Notes: generated by a model from the letters alone, not told the origin. A stretch of DNA of 64,000 bases from Novosphingobium sp. NDB2Meth1 (GCF_900117425.1 NZ_FPEH01000015.1:124001-188000); one strand, 5' to 3'. Shown: positions 20,161-29,855, counted from the stretch's first letter. A program made the numbers and translations.

Positions 20161-21030
20161 TTACTTCGGCTGATACGTCTGTTCCACCCCCGGAAAGGTG
20201 CGGGCGCGCACTTCTTCGGCATAGGTCGCGGCGGCGGCGGAGATCGTTTCGGCGAGGTGTTCGTAGATTTTCACGAAGCGCGGGGTGCGCTCGAACATGC
20301 CGAGCATGTCGTCGGTGACCAGCACTTGTCCGTCGCACTGCGCCGAAGCGCCGATTCCGATGGTGGGGCAGGGGACGGCCTGCGTGATCGTCACCGCCAG
20401 CGGCTCGACCACGCCTTCGACGACGATGGCGAAGGCGCCTGCCTCGGCAATCGCGCGCGCATCGCCGACGATCTTTTCCGCTTCCGCTGCGCTGCGCCCG
20501 CGCGCGTTATAGCCGCCGAGCACATTGACCGCCTGCGGAGTGAGACCGACATGGCCCATCACCGGGATGCCGCGCTGGGTCAGGAACGCTACCGTTTCAG
20601 CCATCGCGACCCCGCCTTCGAGCTTGATCGCATCGCACCCGGTTTCCTTGAGCACGCGCGAGGCGCTTTCGAACGCGTGCTGCGGCGAGCTTTCATAGGC
20701 GCCGAATGGCATATCGACCACGACCGCCGCGTGATACGAGCCGCGCACGACGGCGGCGCCGTGGGCGCACATCATGTCGAGCGTTACCGGCACGCTGGAG
20801 GGCAGGCCGTAGATGACCTGACCGAGCGAATCCCCGACGAGCAGCAGGTCGCAATGCGCATCGAGCAGCTGGGCCTGGCGCGCGGTATAGGCGGTCAGCA
20901 TGACCACCGGCTGCGCCGTCACTCCGTCCACCTTGCGCTGGCGGATGCCGGGAATGTTGAGCCGCTTCATCGGCGCCGGCGTCGGGTGCGCGCGGCTGGT
21001 CGAGGTGTCGAGAACGTAGGTCGTGGACAT
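20161..21030 (-). CDS. panB: 3-methyl-2-oxobutanoate hydroxymethyltransferase
   Basis: A 289-residue enzyme that transfers a hydroxymethyl group from methylene-THF to 2-oxoisovalerate, giving ketopantoate for pantothenate and CoA. Signature regions: [59 protein letters not shown], and [16 protein letters not shown]. The ATG at 21030 follows AGGGAACC. First gene of a two-gene leftward unit with the DUF475 gene. Confidence 0.97.
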   Translation of the reverse strand: MSTTYVLDTSTSRAHPTPAPMKRLNIPGIRQRKVDGVTAQPVVMLTAYTARQAQLLDAHCDLLLVGDSLGQVIYGLPSSVPVTLDMMCAHGAAVVRGSYHAAVVVDMPFGAYESSPQHAFESASRVLKETGCDAIKLEGGVAMAETVAFLTQRGIPVMGHVGLTPQAVNVLGGYNARGRSAAEAEKIVGDARAIAEAGAFAIVVEGVVEPLAVTITQAVPCPTIGIGASAQCDGQVLVTDDMLGMFERTPRFVKIYEHLAETISAAAATYAEEVRARTFPGVEQTYQPK

Positions 21031-21270
21031 TCGCGAGGTTCCCTGTCGCTGGGCTTGCGCTTTTAGACCAATGTCACGAAGCCGCAAGGCTAGGTCCGTT
21101 TCGGTTTATGACTGTTCCGCGGCGATCCACGGGCCCGTGGAAAAAGCGCTTTGCGGCGGCGATTGGCGGCGCTAGCACTTGTGTCAGCAAAACCTGGTGA
21201 TCGGCAGCCGCGCCCGCGCAATGGGTGGGCAGGGCGCATGTGGCATGCCGGACCAAGGCGGGAGATATCA

Positions 21271-22791
21271 ATGTTCGGTCGCGTCAAACCTCTCGACGCC
21301 ATTCTTGCAACTGCCGAGAAGAAATCGCTGCATCGTTCGCTCGGCGCGTTCCAGCTCACCATGCTCGGCGTCGGCGCCGTCATTGGCACTGGCATCTTCG
21401 TGCTGACCGCAGAGGCGGCGCAGAAGGCGGGGCCCGGCATGATGATCAGCTTCATCATCGCCGGTTTCGTCTGCGCGGTGGCGGCGCTGTGCTACGCGGA
21501 AATGGCCGCGATGGTGCCGGTCTCGGGCTCGGCCTACACCTACAGCTACGCCGTGATGGGCGAGCTTGTGGCGTGGATGGTCGGCTGGGCACTGATCCTT
21601 GAATACGCGATCGCGGCAGGGGCGGTCTCGGTCGGCTGGTCGGGCTACATGGTCGGCTGGCTCAACACGAGCTTCCATCTCGACATACCGCTGACACTTG
21701 TGCGCGGTCCGTTTGATGGCGGGGTGATCAACCTGCCGGCGATGGCTATTGCGGGCCTGATCACTTGGTTGCTCGTGCTTGGTACCAAGGAAAGCGCTAC
21801 GGTGAACGCTGTGCTCGTGGCGATCAAGATCACCGCACTTTCGCTGTTCGTCGCGCTCACGCTGCCGGTGATCCACACTGGCAAGTTCGTGCCTTTCGCG
21901 CCCAACGGTTTCAGCGGGATTTCGGCGGCCGCGGCTTCGATCTTCTTCGCTTACGTCGGCTTCGATGCGGTTTCCACCGCAGCGGAGGAAACCAAGAACC
22001 CGCAGCGCAACATGCCGATCGGCCTGATCGGCAGCCTCGGTATCTGCACCGTGTTCTACATGCTGGTCGCCGCCGGGGTGATCGGCACAGTCGGTGCGCA
22101 GCCGATGGCCGGCCCCAATGGCGAGATTCTCTCGCCGGGTACGCCTGCACTGTCGGCCGCCTGCGCCGCGATCCAGGACAATGCCGTCGTCTGTTCGAAG
22201 GAAGCACTGGCCTGGACGCTGCGCATCGTCGGCTATCCCTTCGTCGGCTGGTTGGTCGGCGCGGCGGCGATCCTTGCGCTGCCTTCGGTCATCCTGATGA
22301 TGATGTTCGGCCAGACCCGCATCTTCTTCGTGATGAGCCGCGACGGGTTGCTGCCGGAGTTCTTCTCGAAGATTCACCCGCGCTTCCGCACGCCGCATGT
22401 GATCACGATCATGACCGGCGTGTTCGTTTCGGTTTTCGCCGCTTTCTTCCCGGTGGGCCTGCTGGCCGACGTGTCGAACTCCGGTACGCTGTTTGCTTTC
22501 GCTGCGGTTTCGGTGGCGGTGATCGTGCTGCGCCGGACCGAGCCCAACCGGCACCGTCCGTTCCGGACCCCGGCGGTGAACATCGTCGCGCCGATCTCGA
22601 TCGCGGGCTGCATCTATCTGTTCTTCAGCCTCTCGGCGGTGACGATCCAGCTGTTCTTCGGCTGGGCGATTGCGGGCCTCTTCGTCTATTACACCTATAG
22701 CCGCAGCCGCAGCCATGTCGGGCGCGGCACGGTCGAAGTGCACGAGGGAGACAGCGACGTGCCGCCGCAGCCGGTGCCTCCGGTCGCCTGA
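21271..22791 (+). CDS. APC-family amino acid permease
   Basis: A 506-residue transporter with about 12-14 membrane helices. The substrate-binding first helix has the APC pattern GVGAVIGTGIFVLT, and helix 6 reads FFAYVGFDAVSTAAEE. It resembles the cationic amino acid transporter branch. The cytoplasmic N-terminus (LDAILATAEKKSLHRSL) is typical of that branch. ATG 21271 lies after GGGAGATATCA. A strong terminator follows directly. Substrate not determinable from sequence alone. Confidence 0.88.
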   Translation: MFGRVKPLDAILATAEKKSLHRSLGAFQLTMLGVGAVIGTGIFVLTAEAAQKAGPGMMISFIIAGFVCAVAALCYAEMAAMVPVSGSAYTYSYAVMGELVAWMVGWALILEYAIAAGAVSVGWSGYMVGWLNTSFHLDIPLTLVRGPFDGGVINLPAMAIAGLITWLLVLGTKESATVNAVLVAIKITALSLFVALTLPVIHTGKFVPFAPNGFSGISAAAASIFFAYVGFDAVSTAAEETKNPQRNMPIGLIGSLGICTVFYMLVAAGVIGTVGAQPMAGPNGEILSPGTPALSAACAAIQDNAVVCSKEALAWTLRIVGYPFVGWLVGAAAILALPSVILMMMFGQTRIFFVMSRDGLLPEFFSKIHPRFRTPHVITIMTGVFVSVFAAFFPVGLLADVSNSGTLFAFAAVSVAVIVLRRTEPNRHRPFRTPAVNIVAPISIAGCIYLFFSLSAVTIQLFFGWAIAGLFVYYTYSRSRSHVGRGTVEVHEGDSDVPPQPVPPVA

Positions 22792-22814
22792 CCGGTTGCG
22801 CCAGCGCCTTTCAG

Positions 22815-22847
22815 AAGGGCCGCTTCCCCCGGGGAGGCGGCCCTTTT
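22815..22847 (+). terminator. Rho-independent terminator after the permease
   Basis: A 15 bp stem starting AAGGGCCGC, with one G-T wobble, a minimal loop and a TTTT tail. It separates the permease from the SOS cassette. Confidence 0.85.
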
Positions 22848-22886
22848 GCATGGAGGGGCAGGGGCGCTTGCATGGCGGGAGAATAA

Positions 22887-22901
22887 GAACATAATAGGAA
22901 C
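22887..22901 (+). promoter_or_regulatory. LexA box of the imuA-imuB-dnaE2 cassette
   Basis: GAAC-ATAATAG-GAAC: two GAAC half sites with a 7 bp spacer, the reverse complement of GTTC-N7-GTTC, the alphaproteobacterial SOS box. It ends on the base before the ATG at 22902, so the transcript must start inside the box (leaderless) or translation must start further in. Confidence 0.85.
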
Positions 22902-23663
22902 ATGAACCGAATCGAAGCCTGTTCCGAAGTCCATGTTCTTTCCCCGCCGCTCCCTGCCGGATTGCGGCGCGGGTCTGCGCCGCGTGTGCTGTCCAAGTCC
23001 GCACGCTGGAAGCCGGGGATCGCCGCCTCCTGCCGCCATACCGAAGTCTTCGCATCCGGCGGAGAGGCGACCGGCGCGGCGCTTGCATTGGCTCTGGCGC
23101 GTGATGCCCTGCATGCAGAGGCGGAGGATCAGCGCCCTTGGCTCTGGGTGCAGGACAAGGCGGCGCTGCGGCTTTCGGGCCGTCCCTATCGCCCGGGCCT
23201 GCCGGAGCATCTGCGCCACCGCCTGATCCACGTCGCCGCCAACACGCCAGAGGATGCACTTTTCGCGCTGGAGGAAGGGCTGCGCTGCCGCGATCTTGCC
23301 TTCGTGATCGGGGAGATCGCGGGCAATCCGCGCGCGCTCGATTTCACCGCCTCGCGCCGCCTCAGCCTGGCGGCGGAAAAGCACGGCACCGCGCTGTGGC
23401 TGGTGCGGCTCGATGCGCGGACCGATCTCGGCTCGGCACGGATGCGCTGGCGCGCCGCTGCTGCCGCCTCGCCGCCGCCGCGCTGGAACCCGCAAGCGCC
23501 GGGCCAGCCTGCATGGCAGGCCGAGCTTTTCCGCGCGCACACCTTTCAACCCGGACACTGGACCTTGCGTGATGACGGCAATGCTCTCGTCGCAGCCCCT
23601 GTCGCGCCGGATCATGGCGATCTGGTGCGCGGATCTGGCGCTCGATCGCTGGCGGCTGGCTGA
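22902..23663 (+). CDS. imuA: ImuA, RecA-like accessory protein of the SOS mutasome
   Basis: A 253-residue ImuA, a RecA/SulA-related protein needed with ImuB and DnaE2 for damage-induced mutagenesis. Recognisable parts: EVFASGGEATGAALALALA near residue 48, WLWVQDKAA, and HLRHRLIHVAANTPEDALFALEEGL, then DLAFVIGEIAG. The start is uncertain: ATG 22902 directly abuts the LexA box, and the first 35 residues are poorly conserved in type; a GTG near 22987 is an alternative. Its 3' end overlaps imuB by up to 92 nt. Confidence 0.85.
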   Translation: MNRIEACSEVHVLSPPLPAGLRRGSAPRVLSKSARWKPGIAASCRHTEVFASGGEATGAALALALARDALHAEAEDQRPWLWVQDKAALRLSGRPYRPGLPEHLRHRLIHVAANTPEDALFALEEGLRCRDLAFVIGEIAGNPRALDFTASRRLSLAAEKHGTALWLVRLDARTDLGSARMRWRAAAAASPPPRWNPQAPGQPAWQAELFRAHTFQPGHWTLRDDGNALVAAPVAPDHGDLVRGSGARSLAAG

Positions 23664-25146
23664 AGGCTGCAGGCGGGGGCAGGGGAGCGACGCCGCCCCG
23701 CTCGCGCTGATTGCCGAAACCGCCCACGGCCCGCGCATCGCGGCGGTGAACATTGCGGGCGCTGAGCAAGGCGTGCGGACCGGTGCAATGCTGGCGGACG
23801 CGCGCACGCTTTGCCCTTCGCTTGCCGTGCGCCCGGCCGATCCCGCCGGAGACCTCGCCTTCCTCGAAGCCCTCGCGCTCTGGGCGCAGCGCTGGGGGCC
23901 GTGGTCTGCGCTCGATCCGCCCGATGGCCTGATTGTCGACACGACCGGCGCGGCGCACCTGTTCGGCGGAGAAGCGGCATTGCTGGCGGACGCCCGCGCA
24001 CAGTTGCGGCGGCGCGGCCTTCTTGCGCGCGTGGCGATGGCTCCTACGGCAGGCGCCGCTTGGGCCCTGGCGCATTATGGCCCCGATGGCGCGGTGCTGG
24101 AGGGCGAGGCGATGCTCGAGCGCCTCGGCCCGCTCCCGGTCGCGGCGCTGCGGCTCGATGACGAGGTGCTTCTCCTGCTGCGCCGCCTCGGCCTCAAACG
24201 GATCGAGGACTTGGCCGGTATCGGCCGCGAAGCGCTCGCCCGCCGTTTCCGCACCCGCCGCGCGCCTGCCGCCAATCCGCTGGTGCGGCTCGACCAGCTC
24301 CTTGGCCGCGTTCCCGAGCCGCTGCTGCCGGTGATCGGCCAAGAGCAGCCGATGGTCCAGCGCCGCCTGATGGAGCCGATCCGCCACCGCTCCCTGCTTG
24401 ACCGCGTGCTGGCAGACCTTGCCGAGGACATGGCGCGCGCGCTGGAGGCAAGGGGGGAGGGCGCGCGCAGGCTCGAGCTGGCGGCATGGAAGGTCGATGG
24501 TGATGTCCTCGCGCGGCGGCTGGAGATGGCGGCTGCCACGCGCGATCCCGCGCATGTCTGCCGCCTGTTTGCAGCGCGGCTCGATGATCTCGACGCCGGC
24601 TTCGGGATCGAACTCGTGCGCCTCATCGCACCGTGGACCGAACCGCTGGCCCTCGCGCAAGCCGATCTCGATGCCGCTGCCGAGCGCCACGGCACCAGCC
24701 TTGCCGCCTGCATGGACCGGCTGACCGTGCGGCTGGGCGAGGGGGCGGTGCGCCGCCCGCTGCCGCGCGCCAGCCATCTGCCCGAACGCGCCCAGCGCTG
24801 GACACCGCCGCTGGCGCCGCAGCCTGGCCTGCAGGAAGACTTCGCGTTCCACGAACGGCCTCTGAAGCTGCTTGATCGGCCCGAACCCATCGCGGTGATC
24901 TACGAGGCACCAGACGGGCTCCCGCGCCTGTTCCGCTGGCGCGGCGGCGTCCACGAAATCGCCCGCGCCGAAGGACCGGAACGCATCGCCCCCGAATGGT
25001 GGCGCGAACGGAGTACCGTGCGCCTGCGCGATTATTACCGCATCGAGGACAGCACCGGCCGCCGCTACTGGATCTACCGCCACGGCCTTGCCACCGATGG
25101 TCGCGGCGACGCACCCGAATGGTTCCTGCAGGGGTTTTGTGCCTGA
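23572..25146 (+). CDS. imuB: ImuB, catalytically inactive Y-family polymerase
   Basis: A protein of about 524 residues that acts as the clamp-binding hub of the ImuA-ImuB-DnaE2 mutasome. The Y-family palm is present (RRIMAIWCADLALDRW, LIVDTTGAAHLFGGE, LARVAMAPTAGAAWALAH, the LRRLGLKRIEDLAG HhH), but the metal-binding acidic residues at the first position and in the SxDE motif are missing, as expected of ImuB. The C-terminus ends in RYWIYRHGLATDGRGDAPEWFLQGFCA (split in the usual RYWIYR region). ATG 23572 places the family start RR within 14 residues; ATG 23614 is possible. Confidence 0.92.
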   Translation: MTAMLSSQPLSRRIMAIWCADLALDRWRLAEGCRRGQGSDAAPLALIAETAHGPRIAAVNIAGAEQGVRTGAMLADARTLCPSLAVRPADPAGDLAFLEALALWAQRWGPWSALDPPDGLIVDTTGAAHLFGGEAALLADARAQLRRRGLLARVAMAPTAGAAWALAHYGPDGAVLEGEAMLERLGPLPVAALRLDDEVLLLLRRLGLKRIEDLAGIGREALARRFRTRRAPAANPLVRLDQLLGRVPEPLLPVIGQEQPMVQRRLMEPIRHRSLLDRVLADLAEDMARALEARGEGARRLELAAWKVDGDVLARRLEMAAATRDPAHVCRLFAARLDDLDAGFGIELVRLIAPWTEPLALAQADLDAAAERHGTSLAACMDRLTVRLGEGAVRRPLPRASHLPERAQRWTPPLAPQPGLQEDFAFHERPLKLLDRPEPIAVIYEAPDGLPRLFRWRGGVHEIARAEGPERIAPEWWRERSTVRLRDYYRIEDSTGRRYWIYRHGLATDGRGDAPEWFLQGFCA

Positions 25147-28100
25147 AGGCCCGCTCACCCCGGGCAGGCGGCATGTTTCGCCCGATCAATTCTCGGCAGC
25201 GCCTGTCCGCGCGCCTTTCGTCGAACTCGGCCTTGTAACCTGCTTCTCGTTCCTGCGCGGGGCTTCCGACCCGGTCGATCTCGTCCTCGCTGCCCACCGC
25301 CTCGGCTACGATGCCATGGGCGTGGCCGATGCCAATTCGATGGCCGGTGTTGTGCGCGTGCATGGTGAGGCAAAGGCGCTCGGCCTGCGCCCGGTGATCG
25401 GCTGCCGGATCGAGACGGTCGAAGGCCTCGCCTTCCTCGCCTATCCGACCGACCGGGCCGCTTATGGCCGCCTCTGCCGCCTGATTTCCGCCGGTCGCAT
25501 GGCCCGCCCCGATGGCGAGTGGCAGGCCAAGGGGGTGTGCGAGATCGACCTTACGATGCTCGCCGCGCACAGCGAGGGGGTGCATCTCGTGCTGCTGCCA
25601 CCCGATGATCTGGAGCAGACACTCACGATCGCGGCCGAGAGCAACGTGATCCCCCTCCCGCTTGCGGGAGGGGTTAGGGGTGGGCAGGCGGCAAGCGCTA
25701 CGCCCGAACAGCCCACCCCCGACCCCTCCCGCAAGCGGGAGGGGGGAAGTCACAGGCTTTCCCTGCCTTTTCCTGCGCTTGTGCCCAGACTTGTCCACAG
25801 CCTGCCGAGCCTGCGCCACATGGCCGCGAGCTACCTCTACAGCGGGGACGACATCGCCCGGATCAACGCGCTCGATGCCATGGCCCGCGAGCATGGCCTC
25901 AGCCTGCTCGCGACCAACGACGTACATTACCACGAGGCTGCGCGGCGTCCCCTGCAGGACGTCATGACCGCGATCCGGCACAAGACCACCGTCGCGCGCG
26001 CGGGGCACCTGTTGCATCCCAATGCCGAGCGGCACCTGAAGTCGCCCGACGAGATGCTCCGCCTGTTCGAGCGCTGGCCCCACGCCATCACGGCTGCCCG
26101 CGACCTCGCCGACGCCTGCACCTTCAGCCTCGACGAACTGCGCTATGAATATCCCGAGGAAATCTGCCCCGAAGGCCGCACCCCGCAGGAATGGCTGGAG
26201 GAGCGGACCTGGGTGGGGGCAGATGGCCGCTACCCCTCCGGCGTACCCGAAAGCGTGCGCACCACGCTGCAACGCGAACTGGCGCTGATCGGCAAGCTGA
26301 ACCTCGCAACCTACTTTCTGACCATCAAGGATATCGTTGATTTTGCGCGCAATCAGGATCCACCGATCCTGTGTCAGGGGCGCGGCTCGGCGGCCAATTC
26401 GGCGGTCTGCTACTGCCTCGGCATCACGGCGGTGGACCCGGCGCGCCACGCCCTGCTGTTCGATCGTTTCATCTCGGAAGAGCGCAAGGAACCGCCCGAT
26501 ATCGACGTCGATTTCGAGCACGAGCGGCGCGAGGAAGTGATTCAGTACATCTACCGCCGCTATGGCCGCCAGCGCGCCGGGCTCTGCGCGACGGTGATCC
26601 ATTACCGCCCGCGCATGGCGATCCGCGAGGTGGGCAAGGCGATGGGCCTCACCGAAGACGTCACCGCTGCGCTTGCGCGCACCGTCTGGGGCGGGTGGGG
26701 CAGCGAGGTGGCGGAGAAGAATGTCGCGCAGGCTGGGCTCGATCTTTCCGATCCACACCTCAAGCGGGTTCTCAAATTAACCGAGCAGATGATTGGCATG
26801 CCACGCCATCTTTCGCAGCATGTCGGCGGCTTCATCCTCACGCAGGGGCCGCTGACCGAGACGGTGCCGATCGGCAATGGCGCCATGGTGGACCGCAGTT
26901 TCATCGAGTGGGACAAGGACGATATCGACGCGCTCGGCATCCTCAAGGTCGATGTGCTGGCGCTCGGGATGCTCACCTGCATCAGGAAATGCCTCGATCT
27001 CCTCGGCGAGCATCATGGCCGCACCCTCACGCTTGCCACGGTCCCGCGCGAGGATCCGGCGGTCTACGCCATGCTGTGCAAGGGCGATTCGCTGGGGGTG
27101 TTCCAGGTGGAAAGCCGCGCGCAGATGAACATGCTGCCGCGCCTGCGCCCGCGCGAGTTCTACGATCTCGTGATCCAGGTCGCCATCGTGCGCCCCGGGC
27201 CGATCCAGGGCGACATGGTCCACCCCTACCTCCGGCGGCGGCGGGGGGAGGAAGCCGTCAGCATCCCCGCGCCGGGCCCCGCCTTCGGCCCGCCGGACGA
27301 ACTGACCTCGATCCTCGGCCGCACGCTCGGCGTGCCGATCTTCCAGGAACAGGCGATGAAGATCGCGCTCGATGCGGCGAAGTTCTCGGGCGCCGAGGCC
27401 AACCGCTTGCGCAAGGCCATGGCGACCTTCCGGCGGCGCGGGATGGTCGAGGAACTGCAGGACATGATGGTAGAGCGCATGACCGCGCGCGGCTATGACC
27501 GCGACTTCGCGCAGCGCTGCTTCAACCAGATCCGGGGCTTCGGTGAATACGGCTTTCCCGAAAGCCATGCCGCCAGCTTCGCCCATCTCGTCTACGTCTC
27601 GTCATGGATCAAGTGCCACTACCCGGCAGCGTTCGCCTGCGGCCTGCTCAATTCGCAGCCGATGGGCTTCTACGCGCCGGCGCAGATCGTGCGCGATGCA
27701 GTGGAGCATGGTGTCATCGTGCTCCCGGCCGATGTGAACCATTCGATGTGGGACTGCACGCTGGAGGAGGACGGCGCGGCGCTCCGGCTTGGCCTGCGCC
27801 AGATCGATGGCCTCCCTGAACATGTCGCCGCCGCGCTCGTTTCGGCGCGCGAGGCGGGCGGGAGATTTGCCGATGCCGGAGCGCTCAAGGCGCGCGCGGG
27901 GCTTTCGCCCGCGATGATCGAGCGGCTCGCGGCGGCCGATGCGCTGGGCTCGCTCGGCCTCTCGCGGCGGCAGGCGCTGTGGGATGCGCGCAGCCTGGTC
28001 GCCGCACCGCCGCTGCCGCTGTTCGCCGCCGCCGATGCGCGCGATCAGGGCGAGGAACGCGTGCGAACCCGTCTGCCCATGATGCCGCTCTCCGAGGAAG

Positions 28101-28612
28101 TCGTTGCCGACTACCAGACGCTGCGGCTCTCGCTGAAGGCGCACCCGATGGCCTTCCTGCGCGCCGAGCTCGCCGAACGCGGCTTCGTGCGCGCGGCAGA
28201 CCTGCGGATGCGCAAGGTGCGCTCGATGGTGCGCGTGGCCGGCGTCGTGCTGGTGCGCCAGCAGCCGGGCAGCGCCAAGGGCGTGTGCTTCATCACGCTG
28301 GAGGACGAGACCGGGGTGATCAACCTCGTGATCTGGCCCGATCTCAAGGAAAAGCAGCGCAGCGTGGTGATGGGGGCGCGGCTGATGGAAGTGCGGGGCC
28401 GCGTGGAATACGATGACGAGGTTATCCACGTGATCGCCCAGCACCTGACCGACGCCAGCGAAGGCCTCGCGCGTCTGTCAGACGATGCGCTCCAGCCTGC
28501 GATGGCACGTGCCGACGAGGTCAACCGACCTGTCGTCGGCCGGATGGGGCCGCCCGCGCGCAGCCATCCACGCAACGTGCGGGTGATCCCCAAGTCGCGC
28601 GATTTCCACTGA
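25139..28612 (+). CDS. dnaE2: Error-prone DNA polymerase DnaE2
   Basis: A C-family polymerase that performs mutagenic lesion bypass with ImuA and ImuB. 1157 residues from GTG 25139, which overlaps the imuB stop by 8 nt. PHP domain at the N-terminus (ELGLVTCFSFLRGAS, LLATNDVHYH), then the palm with the catalytic aspartates in PPDIDVDFEHERREEV, fingers, and a C-terminal OB domain (VRVAGVVLVRQQPGSAKG). It is longer than usual (about 1040-1100) because a 96 bp palindromic element sits in frame at residues 171-203. SOS-controlled through the box at 22887. Confidence 0.95.
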   Translation: MPEGPLTPGRRHVSPDQFSAAPVRAPFVELGLVTCFSFLRGASDPVDLVLAAHRLGYDAMGVADANSMAGVVRVHGEAKALGLRPVIGCRIETVEGLAFLAYPTDRAAYGRLCRLISAGRMARPDGEWQAKGVCEIDLTMLAAHSEGVHLVLLPPDDLEQTLTIAAESNVIPLPLAGGVRGGQAASATPEQPTPDPSRKREGGSHRLSLPFPALVPRLVHSLPSLRHMAASYLYSGDDIARINALDAMAREHGLSLLATNDVHYHEAARRPLQDVMTAIRHKTTVARAGHLLHPNAERHLKSPDEMLRLFERWPHAITAARDLADACTFSLDELRYEYPEEICPEGRTPQEWLEERTWVGADGRYPSGVPESVRTTLQRELALIGKLNLATYFLTIKDIVDFARNQDPPILCQGRGSAANSAVCYCLGITAVDPARHALLFDRFISEERKEPPDIDVDFEHERREEVIQYIYRRYGRQRAGLCATVIHYRPRMAIREVGKAMGLTEDVTAALARTVWGGWGSEVAEKNVAQAGLDLSDPHLKRVLKLTEQMIGMPRHLSQHVGGFILTQGPLTETVPIGNGAMVDRSFIEWDKDDIDALGILKVDVLALGMLTCIRKCLDLLGEHHGRTLTLATVPREDPAVYAMLCKGDSLGVFQVESRAQMNMLPRLRPREFYDLVIQVAIVRPGPIQGDMVHPYLRRRRGEEAVSIPAPGPAFGPPDELTSILGRTLGVPIFQEQAMKIALDAAKFSGAEANRLRKAMATFRRRGMVEELQDMMVERMTARGYDRDFAQRCFNQIRGFGEYGFPESHAASFAHLVYVSSWIKCHYPAAFACGLLNSQPMGFYAPAQIVRDAVEHGVIVLPADVNHSMWDCTLEEDGAALRLGLRQIDGLPEHVAAALVSAREAGGRFADAGALKARAGLSPAMIERLAAADALGSLGLSRRQALWDARSLVAAPPLPLFAAADARDQGEERVRTRLPMMPLSEEVVADYQTLRLSLKAHPMAFLRAELAERGFVRAADLRMRKVRSMVRVAGVVLVRQQPGSAKGVCFITLEDETGVINLVIWPDLKEKQRSVVMGARLMEVRGRVEYDDEVIHVIAQHLTDASEGLARLSDDALQPAMARADEVNRPVVGRMGPPARSHPRNVRVIPKSRDFH
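25651..25746. repeat. 96 bp palindromic element inserted in frame in dnaE2
   Basis: Left arm CCCCCTCCCGCTTGCGGGAG continuing to TGGGC at 25685, and right arm GCCCACCCCCGACCCCTCCC continuing to the G-run at 25746; each arm is itself a hairpin (CTCCCGCTTGCGGGAG). The length is a multiple of three and no stop codon arises, so it reads as IPLPLAGGVRGGQAASATPE followed by QPTPDPSRKREGG inside DnaE2. It differs from the 76-77 bp repeat family. Confidence 0.85.
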
Positions 28613-28659
28613 CGGAAGTTGCCACAATTGCGCCGTGAGAAGCCCTTAGGCCCCGCCGC

Positions 28660-29151
28660 ATGGAAATCGTGAGACTGACCCCCGATGATGCGCCGCGCTT
28701 CCTCGCGCTGCGCCGCGCCATGTTCGATGCCGAAGCGATGAGCTTTCGCGGTGCCGCCGCGGATGATGCGGCACTGGGCGAGACCGCCTGGCGCGACCGG
28801 CTGGCGCGCGATCATGTCTATGCCGTGATGCAGGAAGACGGCCCGTGGCTCGCCGTCGGCGGGCTCAGCCGTCTTGCGGGCGAAAAGCTCGATCACAAGG
28901 GCCTCGTCTGGGGCATGTACGCGGTGCCTGCCGCACGCGGTACCGGTGCTGCCGCGCGCATTCTGGATGCCTTGGAAGAAGCTGCCCGCACTATCGGCCT
29001 GCGCCAGCTGCAACTCACCCTGATGGCCGACAACGCGCGGGCGAAAGCGCTCTATGAACGCCACGGCTATGAGCTCTATGCGATCGAGCCGGAATCCGTG
29101 CGGCGCGGCGACGTCTATGCCGACGAAGCGCTGATGTGGAAGCGGCTGTAG
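28660..29151 (+). CDS. GNAT-family N-acetyltransferase
   Basis: A 163-residue acetyltransferase. The acetyl-CoA-binding core is at about 80-115: LVWGMYAVPAARGTGAAARILDALEEAA with the R/Q-x-x-G-x-G/A pattern, then LQLTLMADNARAKALYERHGY, the classical motif B. N-terminal MEIVRLTPDDAPRFLALR is typical. Substrate unknown. It lies 47 nt after dnaE2; no LexA box of its own. Confidence 0.87.
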   Translation: MEIVRLTPDDAPRFLALRRAMFDAEAMSFRGAAADDAALGETAWRDRLARDHVYAVMQEDGPWLAVGGLSRLAGEKLDHKGLVWGMYAVPAARGTGAAARILDALEEAARTIGLRQLQLTLMADNARAKALYERHGYELYAIEPESVRRGDVYADEALMWKRL

Positions 29152-29189
29152 CGCTTCATCTTCTGGTCTGACAGTCGTACAAACCCAGC

Positions 29190-29855
29190 ATGATGCAATT
29201 GGAACGGGACGGAGCAGAGCATTGTCCGGGGTCGGCCTTGTCCGTGCTGCCGCGGTTGCTCGATGCATTGCATGACCTGCAAGAAGGCAGAGCAGGCGTC
29301 AGGCTTTCCCATGCCTGCGGTCTTGCTGATGTCCTGGCTTCGTGTGGTGCCATCGGTGCTATAGCCGCTCGTTTCTGCCACACGGACGTCAAGCCGGTCC
29401 GCGCCGTTCTCTTCGACAAGAGCGCAGAGCGAAACTGGGGGCTTGGATGGCATCAGGACCGGACGATCTGCGTGAAGGCACGCCATGATACACCCGGCTT
29501 CGGCCCATGGACGACCAAGGCAGGTCTGACCCATGTGGCGCCGCCCTTCAGGTATATCGAGCGGATGATCACGCTCCGCGTTCATCTTGATGACGTTACG
29601 ATCAACAACGCGCCGCTGCTGGTTGCGCCGGGCTCGCACAAGCTGGGTTTCATTCCTGTCGGCCGGGTCGGGTCTGTCGTCGCTGCATGTGGCCGTGAAG
29701 CCTGCCTTGCCCGGTCTGGCGACATCTGGGCCTACGCAACGCCCATCCTTCATGCGTCCGATCCAGCGCGCCAGCCCGCCCGTCGGCGGATCCTGCAAAT
29801 CGACTATTCGGCAGACGAACTGCCAGAGGGCCTCGACTGGCTAGGCGTCAACTGA
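29190..29855 (+). CDS. Phytanoyl-CoA dioxygenase-family protein
   Basis: A 221-residue probable Fe(II)/2-oxoglutarate dioxygenase. The metal triad is visible as His88-x-Asp90 (GLGWHQDRT) and a distal His188 (PILHASDPA), with an arginine cluster about ten residues later (RRRILQIDY) to hold 2-oxoglutarate; the NNAPLLVAPGSHKLG stretch is typical of PhyH-like proteins. Substrate unknown. Base composition is slightly less GC-biased than its neighbours by eye. Confidence 0.8.
   Translation: MMQLERDGAEHCPGSALSVLPRLLDALHDLQEGRAGVRLSHACGLADVLASCGAIGAIAARFCHTDVKPVRAVLFDKSAERNWGLGWHQDRTICVKARHDTPGFGPWTTKAGLTHVAPPFRYIERMITLRVHLDDVTINNAPLLVAPGSHKLGFIPVGRVGSVVAACGREACLARSGDIWAYATPILHASDPARQPARRRILQIDYSADELPEGLDWLGVN

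Noticed and set aside
24623..26758. Long minus-strand open frame opposite imuB and dnaE2
   Set aside because: Antisense to two recognised proteins with clear motifs; low-complexity Arg/Ala composition typical of shadow frames.
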